A DNA stretch of 64,000 bases. Origin: Halomonas heilongjiangensis (lineage in GTDB: Bacteria > Pseudomonadota > Gammaproteobacteria > Pseudomonadales > Halomonadaceae). Made by a program: the position numbers and the translations under genes. Shown one piece after another: positions 9,015 to 17,074 of the stretch. A model generated the notes under the pieces. It did not search any database. It worked only from the letters and a program-made list of their open reading frames with translations, and was not told the DNA's origin. Position 1 is the first letter of the stretch. Every line of letters begins with the position of its first letter. The stretch is from contig NZ_PNRE01000073.1 in the NCBI RefSeq assembly GCF_002879645.1, forward strand, positions 37,333-101,332. Direction: 5' to 3'.

Positions 9015-10709
9015 TCAGCGCTCGGCCGCGACCGGCATCCGGCACAGCGAACGATCCAGCACCACCGTGAAGCAGGCACCGCCCAGCTCGCTCTCTTCCA
9101 GGGTGATCGCACCGCCATGCTCGCGGCACAACCGCGAGACCAGCGCCAGGCCGATGCCGCGGTGCTTGCCCGGCTTGGTCGAGAAGCCTTCGCGGAAGAT
9201 CGCCTCGACATGCTCGGGCGCTACCCCAGGGCCGTTATCCTCCACCTCGATCAACAACTGCTCGCCCAGGTCGGTGAAGAAGAGCCGCACCCGTGGCCCC
9301 CCAGCGCCACCTCGATCTCTCTGGAGGGCCGCATGGCAGGCGTTGTCGAGCAGGTTGCCGATCACCGTCATCAGCACCTCCTGACCGGTGGCGGTGAGCG
9401 GCGCGGCCAGCGAGCTCTGGTCGTCGATCTCCAGGGTCACCCCGAGCTCGCGGGCCCGGGTCAGCTTGCCGAGCAGGGTGCCGCTGATCACCGGGTCCGC
9501 CACGTGTCCCATCAGGAAACTCATCTGGGCCTGGGCACGTTCGCTCTCCTGGTGGATCAGCGCCAGGGCTTCCTTGATACGGTCGAGCTGCAGCAGCCCC
9601 GAGATGGTGTAGAGCTTGTTGGAGAACTCATGGGCCTGGGCACGCAGCATGTCCACATCGCGGCTGGCGGCGGTGAGAGCCGCGGAGAGCTCGACGATCT
9701 CGCGTCGGCTGCGGAACGTCGCCACCGCGCCCTCGATCTCGCCGGCATGGATCACCGGCACCCGGTTGACCACCACCGGGTGGTCGCCGAGCCACATCTG
9801 CTGGTCGAACTGTTGCTCGCCACGCTCCAGCACTTCGAGCAGCCGCGAGTTGGGCACGACGGCCTGGATCGGCCGGCCCAGTACCTCGCATTCCAGCGGC
9901 AGGTCGAGGAAGCGCCGCGCCTGCTGGTTGACCAGGGTGATCTGCCCCTCGCGGTTCACTGCCAGGATGCCCTCGTGGATCGACTGCAGGATCGCCTCCT
10001 TCTCCATCGCCAGCCGGGCGATCTCGTGGGGCTCGAGGCCCAGGATCACCCGCTTGAGGTGACGCGAGAGGCCATAGGCGCCGGCGAAGCCGAGCACGAT
10101 CATCAGCGCCACCAGCCACCAGCCGAGGCTGGTGTGCCGCCCCACGTCCATGGCCACCCGGTCGAGCATGAACCCCACCGAGACGATGCCGATGATGTTG
10201 CCCTGGTCGTCGAACACCGGGGTCTTGCCGCGGACCGCCTCACCCAGCGACCCGGTGGCCTCGGAGACATAGGACTCGCCGTGGAGCAACGCCCGGTCGT
10301 TGTCGCCGCCGACCATGGGCAGACCGAGGCGCTCGGGCAGCGGATGGGAGTAGCGCAGGCCCTCGGTGTTGCCGACCACCACGTAGCGGGCACCGGTCTC
10401 GCGACGGATGCGTTCGGCGATGGGCTGGATGGTGGCCGCCGGGTCGGCGTGGGAGAAGGCCTCGATCAGCTCGGGAATCGCGGCCACGCTCAGCGCCACG
10501 GCCAACGCGCGCTCGCCCATCTGGTCGCTGATGATCTCGGCCTTGCGGTGATTGAGGTAGGCCCCCTGGGCCAGCAACATGGCGGCCAGCAGCACACCCA
10601 CCAGCAACATCACCTGGAGGCGGAAGCTGCGGATCAGCCGGTGGCGTCGCGCCCGGGGGCGACGCAGGCGCCTGACCTCGGCAATGGCATCGGCACGGCG
10701 GGATGACAT
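9015..10709 (-). CDS. Sensor histidine kinase, CitA/DcuS/DpiB family
   Basis: 564 residues from the ATG at 10709; upstream in-frame starts fall inside or before a palindrome and are less likely. Layout: one N-terminal membrane helix (about residues 30-50), a periplasmic PAS/Cache sensor with LRYSHPLPERLGLPM, VGGDNDRAL and EATGSLGEAVRGKTP (the ligand-pocket motifs of CitA/DcuS), a second membrane helix (about 190-210), a cytoplasmic PAS, the H-box AHEFSNKLYTISGLL with His near 360, and an HATPase domain (NLLDNACHAA, DNGPGV, HRGIGLALV). It senses an external carboxylate such as citrate or a C4-dicarboxylate. Confidence 0.92.
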   Translation of the reverse strand: MSSRRADAIAEVRRLRRPRARRHRLIRSFRLQVMLLVGVLLAAMLLAQGAYLNHRKAEIISDQMGERALAVALSVAAIPELIEAFSHADPAATIQPIAERIRRETGARYVVVGNTEGLRYSHPLPERLGLPMVGGDNDRALLHGESYVSEATGSLGEAVRGKTPVFDDQGNIIGIVSVGFMLDRVAMDVGRHTSLGWWLVALMIVLGFAGAYGLSRHLKRVILGLEPHEIARLAMEKEAILQSIHEGILAVNREGQITLVNQQARRFLDLPLECEVLGRPIQAVVPNSRLLEVLERGEQQFDQQMWLGDHPVVVNRVPVIHAGEIEGAVATFRSRREIVELSAALTAASRDVDMLRAQAHEFSNKLYTISGLLQLDRIKEALALIHQESERAQAQMSFLMGHVADPVISGTLLGKLTRARELGVTLEIDDQSSLAAPLTATGQEVLMTVIGNLLDNACHAALQRDRGGAGGPRVRLFFTDLGEQLLIEVEDNGPGVAPEHVEAIFREGFSTKPGKHRGIGLALVSRLCREHGGAITLEESELGGACFTVVLDRSLCRMPVAAER

Positions 10710-10721
10710 GGCGCAGACTCG

Positions 10722-10739
10722 ATGACGAAGAGTCGTCAT
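10722..10739. promoter_or_regulatory. Perfect palindrome upstream of the sensor kinase start
   Basis: ATGACGA-AGAG-TCGTCAT, 7-bp arms with a 4-nt spacer, 13 nt upstream of the kinase ATG. It could form an mRNA hairpin near the ribosome site or be an operator for autoregulation. No family match recognised. Confidence 0.4.
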
Positions 10740-10780
10740 TGTGTCACGCCTGCCGGGCACAGGCACCCGCCAGATGCGCC

Positions 10781-11263
10781 TCAGCGTTCGGGCGTGATGC
10801 GTACCGGCGCCGTGCCCCTGCGCACCATGTCGAGCTCCTCGGCGGCGCGCCGGGAGAGGTCGATGACACGCCCCCTGACGAAGGGGCCGCGGTCGTTGAT
10901 GCGCACCACGGTCTCGCGACCGTTGTCGAGACGAGTCACGCGCACCCGGCTGCCGAACGGCAGGGTGCGGTGGGCGGCGGTGAGGGCCTGCCGGTCATGG
11001 CGCTCGCCGCTGGCGGTGCGCCGGCCATGGTAGCGATCGGCGTAGTAGGAGGCCTGTCCCTGCTCGCCGCTCCACCCGGCCGGCGCCTCGACGCCGGCCG
11101 GGTGGCCGCCGCGGCCGGCACAGCCGGCGAGCAGCACGACCGCCAGCAGCAGCATCGGCAGACGAAAGGCGGTGGACAGTCGGCGTGCGCCCCTGGCGCC
11201 ACGAGCGGCGACGGCCTCGGCGGTAACGATATCGGCAATGATACTGCGGTGACGGGATGACAT
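10781..11263 (-). CDS. RlpA-like septal-ring lipoprotein (double-psi beta-barrel)
   Basis: 160 residues. A hydrophobic stretch [14 protein letters not shown] with lipobox Cys near residue 48 predicts a lipoprotein. The C-terminal part is an RlpA-type DPBB domain: [29 protein letters not shown] and [17 protein letters not shown]. RlpA proteins sit at the outer membrane or septum and act on or bind denuded glycan. This protein lacks the C-terminal SPOR domain of full-length RlpA, so it is a short form. The N-terminus before the lipobox is long; the real start may be internal, but no other ATG with a good ribosome site was found. Confidence 0.8.
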   Translation of the reverse strand: MSSRHRSIIADIVTAEAVAARGARGARRLSTAFRLPMLLLAVVLLAGCAGRGGHPAGVEAPAGWSGEQGQASYYADRYHGRRTASGERHDRQALTAAHRTLPFGSRVRVTRLDNGRETVVRINDRGPFVRGRVIDLSRRAAEELDMVRRGTAPVRITPER

Positions 11264-11337
11264 GGCGAAGGCTCGGCAAATCGGGCCGATTATTGTCGCA
11301 TGCCCGGCCCGTCATGCAAGGCGGTTACCGGGCCGGC

Positions 11338-12168
11338 CTACCGTTTCCCGGTGTCCCAGCCGCGGCTCTCCGCCAGGTGGCCATCGAACCAGGCCAGGCG
11401 ATCGTGGAGCGCCACCACGCCGCCGACGATGATCAGCGTCGGCGGGCGCAGGAGGCCTGCCAGGGAGTCCGGCATCCACTCGAGGGTACCGCGATGCACG
11501 CGCTGGCGGGCCGTGGTGCCCTGTTCGATCAGTGCCAGCGGGGTCTCGGGCGCCAGTCCGTGGGCGATCAACTGGCGACGGATCTCTTCCAGGCCGTGCA
11601 GGCCCATGTAGAAGACCAGGGTCTGGCCGGGGCGGGCCAGCGCCGGCCAGTCCAGGTCCGTGCTGCCGTTCTTGAGATGGCCGGTGACGAAGCGTACCGA
11701 CTGGGCATGGTCGCGGTGGGTCAGCGGAATGCCCGCATAGGCGGCACAGCCCGACGCCGCGGTGATGCCGGGCACCACCTCCACCTCGATGCCCTCGGCC
11801 ACCAGCGCCTCGAGCTCCTCGCCGCCGCGCCCGAAGATGAAGGGATCGCCGCCCTTCAGGCGCACCACCCGCTTGCCCGAACGCGCCCAGTCGAGCAGTG
11901 CCTGGTTGATGCCCTCCTGGGGCAGGCTGTGGTCCGAGCGCGCCTTGCCGACATAGAGGCGTCGTGCGGCCGGGTTGGCCAGGGCCAGGACCTCCTCGCT
12001 GACCAGCCGGTCGTGGAGGATCACGTCGGCGGCCTGCAGTCGCTTGAGCGCCTTGAGGGTCAACAGCTCCGGGTCTCCCGGGCCCGCCCCCACCAGGCTG
12101 ACCCGGCCCCGAGGCAAGGCGTCGGGGGGCGATGCGCGATCGTCGCGAGGGTCGTGGTCGGCGCTCAT
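11338..12168 (-). CDS. cobA: Uroporphyrinogen-III C-methyltransferase (SUMT)
   Basis: 276 residues starting at the ATG at 12168, preceded by GGAGTGAAGGG. It has the SAM-dependent tetrapyrrole methylase signatures [36 protein letters not shown] and [20 protein letters not shown]. It converts uroporphyrinogen III to precorrin-2, the branch to sirohaem and cobalamin. This is the single-domain form, without the CysG dehydrogenase/chelatase half. It lies upstream of the RlpA-like gene and downstream of an NSS transporter; no nitrite or sulfite reductase gene is adjacent. Confidence 0.93.
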   Translation of the reverse strand: MSADHDPRDDRASPPDALPRGRVSLVGAGPGDPELLTLKALKRLQAADVILHDRLVSEEVLALANPAARRLYVGKARSDHSLPQEGINQALLDWARSGKRVVRLKGGDPFIFGRGGEELEALVAEGIEVEVVPGITAASGCAAYAGIPLTHRDHAQSVRFVTGHLKNGSTDLDWPALARPGQTLVFYMGLHGLEEIRRQLIAHGLAPETPLALIEQGTTARQRVHRGTLEWMPDSLAGLLRPPTLIIVGGVVALHDRLAWFDGHLAESRGWDTGKR

Positions 12169-12261
12169 ATGCCCTTCACTCCAGTTTTCTCCGGTCACAT
12201 ATGCCATAAAGTAATGAATTGGGGATCACGGCGCCACCACGAAAACGCCGCACCCCCGATC

Positions 12262-13722
12262 TCACCCCCCCAGGGCCTTGCGCAGCCGGGGGCTCGCCAG
12301 CTCCCCGGTCAGCATCACCGCCACCAGCACGGCCAGCAGCCAGGGCCAGTGGGCGCCGAACTCGACCCGGGCGATGCCCAGGGCATCGACGAAGATCACC
12401 AGGATGCCCAGCGGGCTGACGTAGCGCACCATGAACAGCCAGAGCGTATACCAGCGCGGCGACAGCCCCAGCTCGTCGCGGAAGACCTCGCTCTTGAGCA
12501 CGAAGCCGGCCAGCAGCACCATGCCGAGGCCGCCGAGCGGCATCATCCAGCGCGAGGTCAGGTAGTCGAGCCAGTCGAAGGCGTGGCGGCCAGCGAGCGT
12601 CCAGTCGGCGCCGAGGTTGAACGACAGCATCGCCAGGGTGCTGATCAGCCACAGCAGGATGCCGGTGCCCCAGGCCGCCGTACAACGCGTGACGCCCTTG
12701 TTGTCGACGAGCCAGGAAACCGTGGCCTCGACCATGGAGATCGCCGAGGTCAGCGCCGCCATGGAGAGCATGACGAAGAACAGGATGCCGAACAGGGTGC
12801 CCAGCGGCATGGCCTGGAAGGCCAGCGGCAGGCTGATGAACAACAGCCCTGGCCCACCTTCGGGGCTCATGCCATTGGCGAAGATGATGGGGAAGATCGC
12901 CAACCCTGCCATCAAGGCCACCAGGGTGTCGGCGAGGGCCACGCTGAAGGTGGTGCGCACGATGGAGGCGCGGGCCGGCAGGTAGCTGCCGTAGGTGAGG
13001 ATGGCCCCCGAGGCCAGCGACAGGGTGAAGAAGGCGTGCCCCAGGGCGGCCAGCATACCGTCACTGGAGAGACTGCCCGAGTCGAAGGAGAACAGGAAGC
13101 GCCACGCCTCGCCGAAGCCGCCGGAGAAGACCCCGTAGGCGATCAGGATCAGCAGCATCACCACCATGCCCGGCATCATCCAGCTGACGCTCTTCTCGAT
13201 GCCGGCCTGCACCCCCTTGCCGACGATCAGCATGGTGGCCAGCGTCACCAGGGTGCTCCACAAGCCCAGGTTGAGCGGGTTCTCGTTGTTGGCGACGAAG
13301 ATCGCCACCATGTCGTCGACGCCGGAGCCGGCCAGTCCACCGGTCAGCATCTTCCATAGATAGGAGAAGGACCACCCCGCCACCACCACGTAGAACGACA
13401 GGATCATGAAGCCGCACAGCATGGCCATCCAGCCCAGCAGCGACCAGCCCGGGGAGCGCCCCGACTCGGCCACCACCCGGTGCACCGCATCGATGGGGCT
13501 GCCGCGGCCGCGCCGGCCGAAGGCGATCTCGGTCATCATCACCGGCACCCCGACGGCGAGGATGCAGGCGAGATAGACCAGCACGAAGGCACCGCCGCCG
13601 TGCTCGCCGGTCATGTAGGGGAACTTCCAGATATTGCCCAGGCCGACGGCGGAGCCGGTAGCCGCCAGCACGAAGCCCCAGCGGCCTAGCCACTGGGCGC
13701 GGGGTTGTTGGGATCTTGTCAT
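12262..13722 (-). CDS. Sodium-dependent transporter, NSS/SNF family
   Basis: 486 residues with about 11-12 membrane helices. The first helix carries ATGSAVGLGNIWKFPY, the Na+ and substrate site motif of LeuT/MhsT/TnaT-type transporters, and EIAFGRRGRG follows the second helix. It imports a neutral amino acid with Na+. Its position just downstream of hpd on the same strand makes tyrosine or another aromatic acid an attractive substrate, but that is inference. The intervening 179 bp contains a GC-rich hairpin, so co-transcription is uncertain. Confidence 0.92.
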   Translation of the reverse strand: MTRSQQPRAQWLGRWGFVLAATGSAVGLGNIWKFPYMTGEHGGGAFVLVYLACILAVGVPVMMTEIAFGRRGRGSPIDAVHRVVAESGRSPGWSLLGWMAMLCGFMILSFYVVVAGWSFSYLWKMLTGGLAGSGVDDMVAIFVANNENPLNLGLWSTLVTLATMLIVGKGVQAGIEKSVSWMMPGMVVMLLILIAYGVFSGGFGEAWRFLFSFDSGSLSSDGMLAALGHAFFTLSLASGAILTYGSYLPARASIVRTTFSVALADTLVALMAGLAIFPIIFANGMSPEGGPGLLFISLPLAFQAMPLGTLFGILFFVMLSMAALTSAISMVEATVSWLVDNKGVTRCTAAWGTGILLWLISTLAMLSFNLGADWTLAGRHAFDWLDYLTSRWMMPLGGLGMVLLAGFVLKSEVFRDELGLSPRWYTLWLFMVRYVSPLGILVIFVDALGIARVEFGAHWPWLLAVLVAVMLTGELASPRLRKALGG

Positions 13723-13853
13723 GTCTCACCAGGGAAGCAGGGGATATTGTTGTCACCCGACGCGTTGAATGATCGGCACGAGCCATTCATTGTGACGGAT
13801 TTTATTGTGATATGGCAGATGAACAGGAGTTGATCCTGCCCACCTGCCAGGAA

Positions 13854-13885
13854 CGCTCCCCGCCCGGAAGGGAGGCGGGGGAGCG
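13854..13885 (-). terminator. GC-rich hairpin after hpd
   Basis: Arms CGCTCCCC (13854-13861) and GGGGAGCG (13878-13885), with further pairing inside the loop, 17 nt past the hpd stop. There is no T-tract, so it may be a pause or mRNA-stabilising structure and not a full terminator. Confidence 0.5.
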
Positions 13886-13901
13886 TCGGGGATCAGTCGT
13901 C

Positions 13902-14993
13902 CTAGAGGACGCCGCGGCGCATCTGATCCTCCTCGATGGATTCGAACAGCGCCTTGAAGTTGCCCTCGCCGAAGCCGTCGTTGCCCTTGCGCTGGATGAT
14001 CTCGAAGAAGATCGGGCCGATCACCGTCTCGGTGAAGATCTGCAGCAGCACGCCCTCGCCCTCACCGCCGTCGATCAGCAGGCTGAGCTCGCGCAGCTCC
14101 TCGACATTCTCCTCGTGGTTCGGCACCCGCTCATCGACCTTCTCGTAATAGGTGTCCGGCGTGCTCAGGAAGGTGATGCCGTTGGCCCGCAGGGCCCGCA
14201 CCGTGGCGTAGATGTCGTCGGTAGCCATGGCCAGGTGCTGGATGCCCTCGCCGTTGTACTCGCGTAGGAATTCGGCGATCTGGGAGCTGTCGTCGGCGGA
14301 CTCGTTGATCGGGATGTGCATCTTGCCGCAGGGGGCGGTCATGGCCCGGGAGTGCAGCCCGGTCTTCTTGCCGGCGATGTCGAAGTAGCGGATCTCGCGG
14401 AAGTTGGCGATGCGGGTGTAGAAGTCGGCCCAGACGTCCATCTGGCCACGGTCGACATTGTGGGTCAGGTGGTCGAGGACCTTGAGGCCGACGCTGTGGT
14501 CGTTGGCGCCCCGGCCGGGAATCGGTTCGAAGTCGATGTCGTAGATGGTGCGCCCCTCGCCGTCGACCTTGGGATCGACGAAGTAGAGCAGCGAGCCGCC
14601 GATGCCCTTGACCGCCGGAATCCCCACCTCGCCGGGGCCGACCGGGTTCTCCACCGGCTCGGCGCCGTTGGCCACGGCGTGGTCGAAGGCCTGGCGGGCA
14701 TCGGCCACCTTCCAGGCCATGGCACAGGCGCTCGGGCCGTGAACGCGACCGAACTCGGCGGCATGACTACCCGGCTCGGCGTTGAGCACGAAGTTGACGC
14801 CTTCCTGCTGGAACAGCGTGACCCGCTTGGAGCGGTGCCGGCGAGTCTCGGTGAAGCCCATGCGGGTGAAGAGCCGCCGCAGGGCCTCGATGCCCTCGGC
14901 GGTCGGTGCGGTGTACTCGACGAACTCGAAGCCGTTGGTGCCGATGGGGTTGGTCTTGCTGATGGGCGACACGGTCGTGGCGGGTGCGTTCAT
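13902..14993 (-). CDS. hpd: 4-Hydroxyphenylpyruvate dioxygenase
   Basis: 363 residues, standard length, from the ATG at 14993 with GGAGGAAAG upstream. It is a vicinal-oxygen-chelate Fe(II) enzyme that turns 4-hydroxyphenylpyruvate into homogentisate. Two repeats are visible; the metal ligands are in DHLTHNV, GIQHLAMATDD and the C-terminal FFEIIQR. The substrate is produced by PhhC encoded about 25 kb away. Two TyrR-type palindromes lie 170-260 bp upstream, so it is probably controlled by PhhR. No homogentisate pathway genes are adjacent. Confidence 0.96.
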   Translation of the reverse strand: MNAPATTVSPISKTNPIGTNGFEFVEYTAPTAEGIEALRRLFTRMGFTETRRHRSKRVTLFQQEGVNFVLNAEPGSHAAEFGRVHGPSACAMAWKVADARQAFDHAVANGAEPVENPVGPGEVGIPAVKGIGGSLLYFVDPKVDGEGRTIYDIDFEPIPGRGANDHSVGLKVLDHLTHNVDRGQMDVWADFYTRIANFREIRYFDIAGKKTGLHSRAMTAPCGKMHIPINESADDSSQIAEFLREYNGEGIQHLAMATDDIYATVRALRANGITFLSTPDTYYEKVDERVPNHEENVEELRELSLLIDGGEGEGVLLQIFTETVIGPIFFEIIQRKGNDGFGEGNFKALFESIEEDQMRRGVL

Positions 14994-15161
14994 CTCTTTC
15001 CTCCAGGGGGAGCGGTTGTCGTGGAATCCCGGCGTCGGGTCGCTGGTTGTCGGCGTTCCGGCGGTGCCGATGCGTGCCTCCAGACTAGTGGTCGCGGCTG
15101 CCCTTCGAAACGCCCGGTTGGCGGCCTCCCGACGCCCCCTGCCCGCCTCGGCCTGACCCAG

Positions 15162-15179
15162 CGTAAGGAAAACCTTACA
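15162..15179. promoter_or_regulatory. TyrR/PhhR box 1 upstream of hpd
   Basis: CGTAAGGAAAACCTTACA is a perfect inverted repeat with the G and C separated by 14 bases and GTAA/TTAC cores, as in the TyrR consensus TGTAAA-N6-TTTACA. It is centred about 177 bp upstream of the hpd start codon. Confidence 0.7.
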
Positions 15180-15233
15180 GCCCGGCCTGGTCGGCGCTCT
15201 GCGCCGTCTCACCGGTGCGTTTCCCTGACAGGG

Positions 15234-15251
15234 CGTAACGTCAACGTTACA
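15234..15251. promoter_or_regulatory. TyrR/PhhR box 2 upstream of hpd
   Basis: CGTAACGTCAACGTTACA is a second perfect GTAA-N8-TTAC palindrome, 72 bp from box 1 centre to centre. It overlaps the argO stop codon. The regular spacing suggests cooperative binding by a TyrR-type protein. Confidence 0.65.
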
Positions 15252-15861
15252 GCTGAGGCATCATCACCCCGCTCGCCAGGCGCCAGGCGACCCAGGCCAG
15301 GATCAGCGCGATCCCGAGTTCGATCGCCCGCCATACCCGCTGGCTCGCCAGTCGCGGCGCCAGCCAGCCGGCCGCCGCCGCCAGGCCGAAGAACCAGCCG
15401 AACGAGGCCATCGCCGCGCCGAAGAAGAACCCCAGCGGGCTGGGTTGCACCGCCCCGATCGCCCCGAGCAGCACCAGCGTCTCCAGATAGACCTGGGGAT
15501 TGAGCAGCGTCACCGCCAGGGTGGCCGCCAACGCACCACGCCAGGAGGCCTGCTCCCGCCCGCCGGCCACCAGCGCATGCCGCGAGCAGGCCCGACGCAA
15601 TGCCAGCCAGGCCTGCCAGGCGAGAAAACCCGCGCCGGCCCAGCGGGCCACCTCCATCAGCATGGCCTGCTGGGCAATCAGCGCGCCCAGGCCCAGCACG
15701 CCCAGCCCCACCAGCAGCCAATCGCACAGCGCACAGATGCCGGCCACCAGCCAGGCGTGCTGGCGTCTCAGCCCCTGCTGCAGCACGAAGGCGTTCTGCG
15801 CGCCGATGGCGACGATCAACCCGGTGCAGATCAACAGCCCGTTGAGCCACGATAACCACAT
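15247..15861 (-). CDS. argO: LysE/ArgO-family basic amino acid exporter
   Basis: 204 residues with five to six membrane helices, starting at the ATG at 15861 after GGGAGGAAG. The N-terminal LIVAIGAQNAFVLQQGLRRQH is the conserved LysE/ArgO signature. It exports arginine and/or lysine (and toxic analogues). It is divergent from argP, its usual activator, in the classical arrangement. Confidence 0.93.
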   Translation of the reverse strand: MWLSWLNGLLICTGLIVAIGAQNAFVLQQGLRRQHAWLVAGICALCDWLLVGLGVLGLGALIAQQAMLMEVARWAGAGFLAWQAWLALRRACSRHALVAGGREQASWRGALAATLAVTLLNPQVYLETLVLLGAIGAVQPSPLGFFFGAAMASFGWFFGLAAAAGWLAPRLASQRVWRAIELGIALILAWVAWRLASGVMMPQL

Positions 15862-15957
15862 GCGACGCTTCCTCCCTGGCAGGTGAATGCCACCCAGGCT
15901 AAGCTCGACTCATCGATTAATTAAATGAATATATGTACTGTGGGATAAGGAAAACTG
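15862..15957. promoter_or_regulatory. argO-argP divergent promoter region
   Basis: The 96-bp gap holds an inverted repeat TGGCA-GGTGAA-TGCCA (15877-15892) close to argO and an A+T-rich block (about 15914-15940) towards argP. This is the expected place for an ArgP operator. Exact promoter elements were not assigned. Confidence 0.5.
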
Positions 15958-16893
15958 ATGCTCGACTACAAGCTGCTCGAGGCGCTGGTGGCGGTGATCG
16001 ACCAGGGAGGCTTCGACCGCGGCGCCCGCCACCTCGGGCTGACCCAGTCGGCGGTCTCCCAGCGCATCAAGCTGCTCGAGGCACGCCTGGGTCAACCGGT
16101 GCTGGTCAGAAGCCCGCGCCTCGCTCCCACCCTCCTGGGACAGCGGCTGCTCAACCATGCCCAGCAAGTACGCCTGCTGGAGAGCGATCTACTGGACCGG
16201 GTGCCGGCGCTGGGCAGCGGCGAACGGCGGTTGCGCCTGGCGATCAATGCCGACAGCCTCGCCACCTGGTGGCCGGAGGCCATCGGCCGTTTCAGCGAAC
16301 GCTACCGGGTGCTGTTCGAGCTGGTGGTGGTGGATCAGGAGGTGGCGCTCAAGCGCATGCGCGACGGTGACGTGGCCGGCTGCATCTGCGACTCGCCACG
16401 GCCGGTGCAGGGGGCGCGCAGCCATGCGCTGGGCAGCATGCGCTATCGCGCCCTGGCCAGTCCCGCCTTCATGGCGCGCCATTTTCCCGACGGCGTGACA
16501 CCCGAGGCGTTGCGTCGGGCGCCGGCCATCGTCTTCGGTCCCGACGACCGGCTCCAGCACCGCTACCTGGCCATGCACGGCGTGGAGCCGCCCTTCCCCC
16601 ACCACCTGTGCCCTTCGTCGGAGGGTTTCGTCGGCCTGGCGCTGGCCGGGCTCGGCTACGGCATGGTGCCCGAACGACAGGCCGAGCGGGAACTGCACGA
16701 GGGGCGCCTGCAGGAAATCGATCCCGGGCCCCACCTGGCCGACGGCCGCCTGGTCGACCTCTCGCCGGGCTACGTCATCGACGTGCCGCTCTACTGGCAC
16801 CACTGGCGTCAGGGCGGCGAGATCCTCGACGACCTGACCGACCATCTGCTGCGCACCGTTGACGCCTGGTTGACGCCACCGCCGGCGGCATGA
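15958..16893 (+). CDS. argP: LysR-type regulator ArgP/LysG
   Basis: 311 residues with a start after AAGGA. The N-terminal helix-turn-helix (VIDQGGFDRGARHLGLTQSAVSQRIK) and the effector domain match the ArgP (IciA)/LysG subfamily of LysR regulators, which read lysine/arginine status and activate the divergent exporter gene. In E. coli ArgP also controls other N-metabolism genes such as gltBD, which lie 15 kb away here. Confidence 0.92.
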   Translation: MLDYKLLEALVAVIDQGGFDRGARHLGLTQSAVSQRIKLLEARLGQPVLVRSPRLAPTLLGQRLLNHAQQVRLLESDLLDRVPALGSGERRLRLAINADSLATWWPEAIGRFSERYRVLFELVVVDQEVALKRMRDGDVAGCICDSPRPVQGARSHALGSMRYRALASPAFMARHFPDGVTPEALRRAPAIVFGPDDRLQHRYLAMHGVEPPFPHHLCPSSEGFVGLALAGLGYGMVPERQAERELHEGRLQEIDPGPHLADGRLVDLSPGYVIDVPLYWHHWRQGGEILDDLTDHLLRTVDAWLTPPPAA

Positions 16894-17074
16894 CCATGCA
16901 TCCCGGCGATTGCTCCGCGGCATCAAACCATCCAGCGCTGGATCGTACGGATTTTCCCGGTCTTTTCAGGCTGGTCTATGCTCAATGCAATTCAGTCAGA
17001 CCCGATGGTGCACGACACGAGCATTGCCGCCAGCCCTGCGATGACCCTCGATCCTGCTGGACCAGGAGGACTCC

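Noticed and set aside
8172..10706. Plus-strand open frame opposite the two-component genes
   Set aside because: Shadow of the histidine kinase and response regulator; no ribosome site or domain.
12262..13722. Glycine betaine/ectoine transporter typical of halophiles
   Set aside because: The N-terminal GSAVGLGNIWKFPY motif and topology are those of the NSS/SNF family, not BCCT or TRAP transporters.
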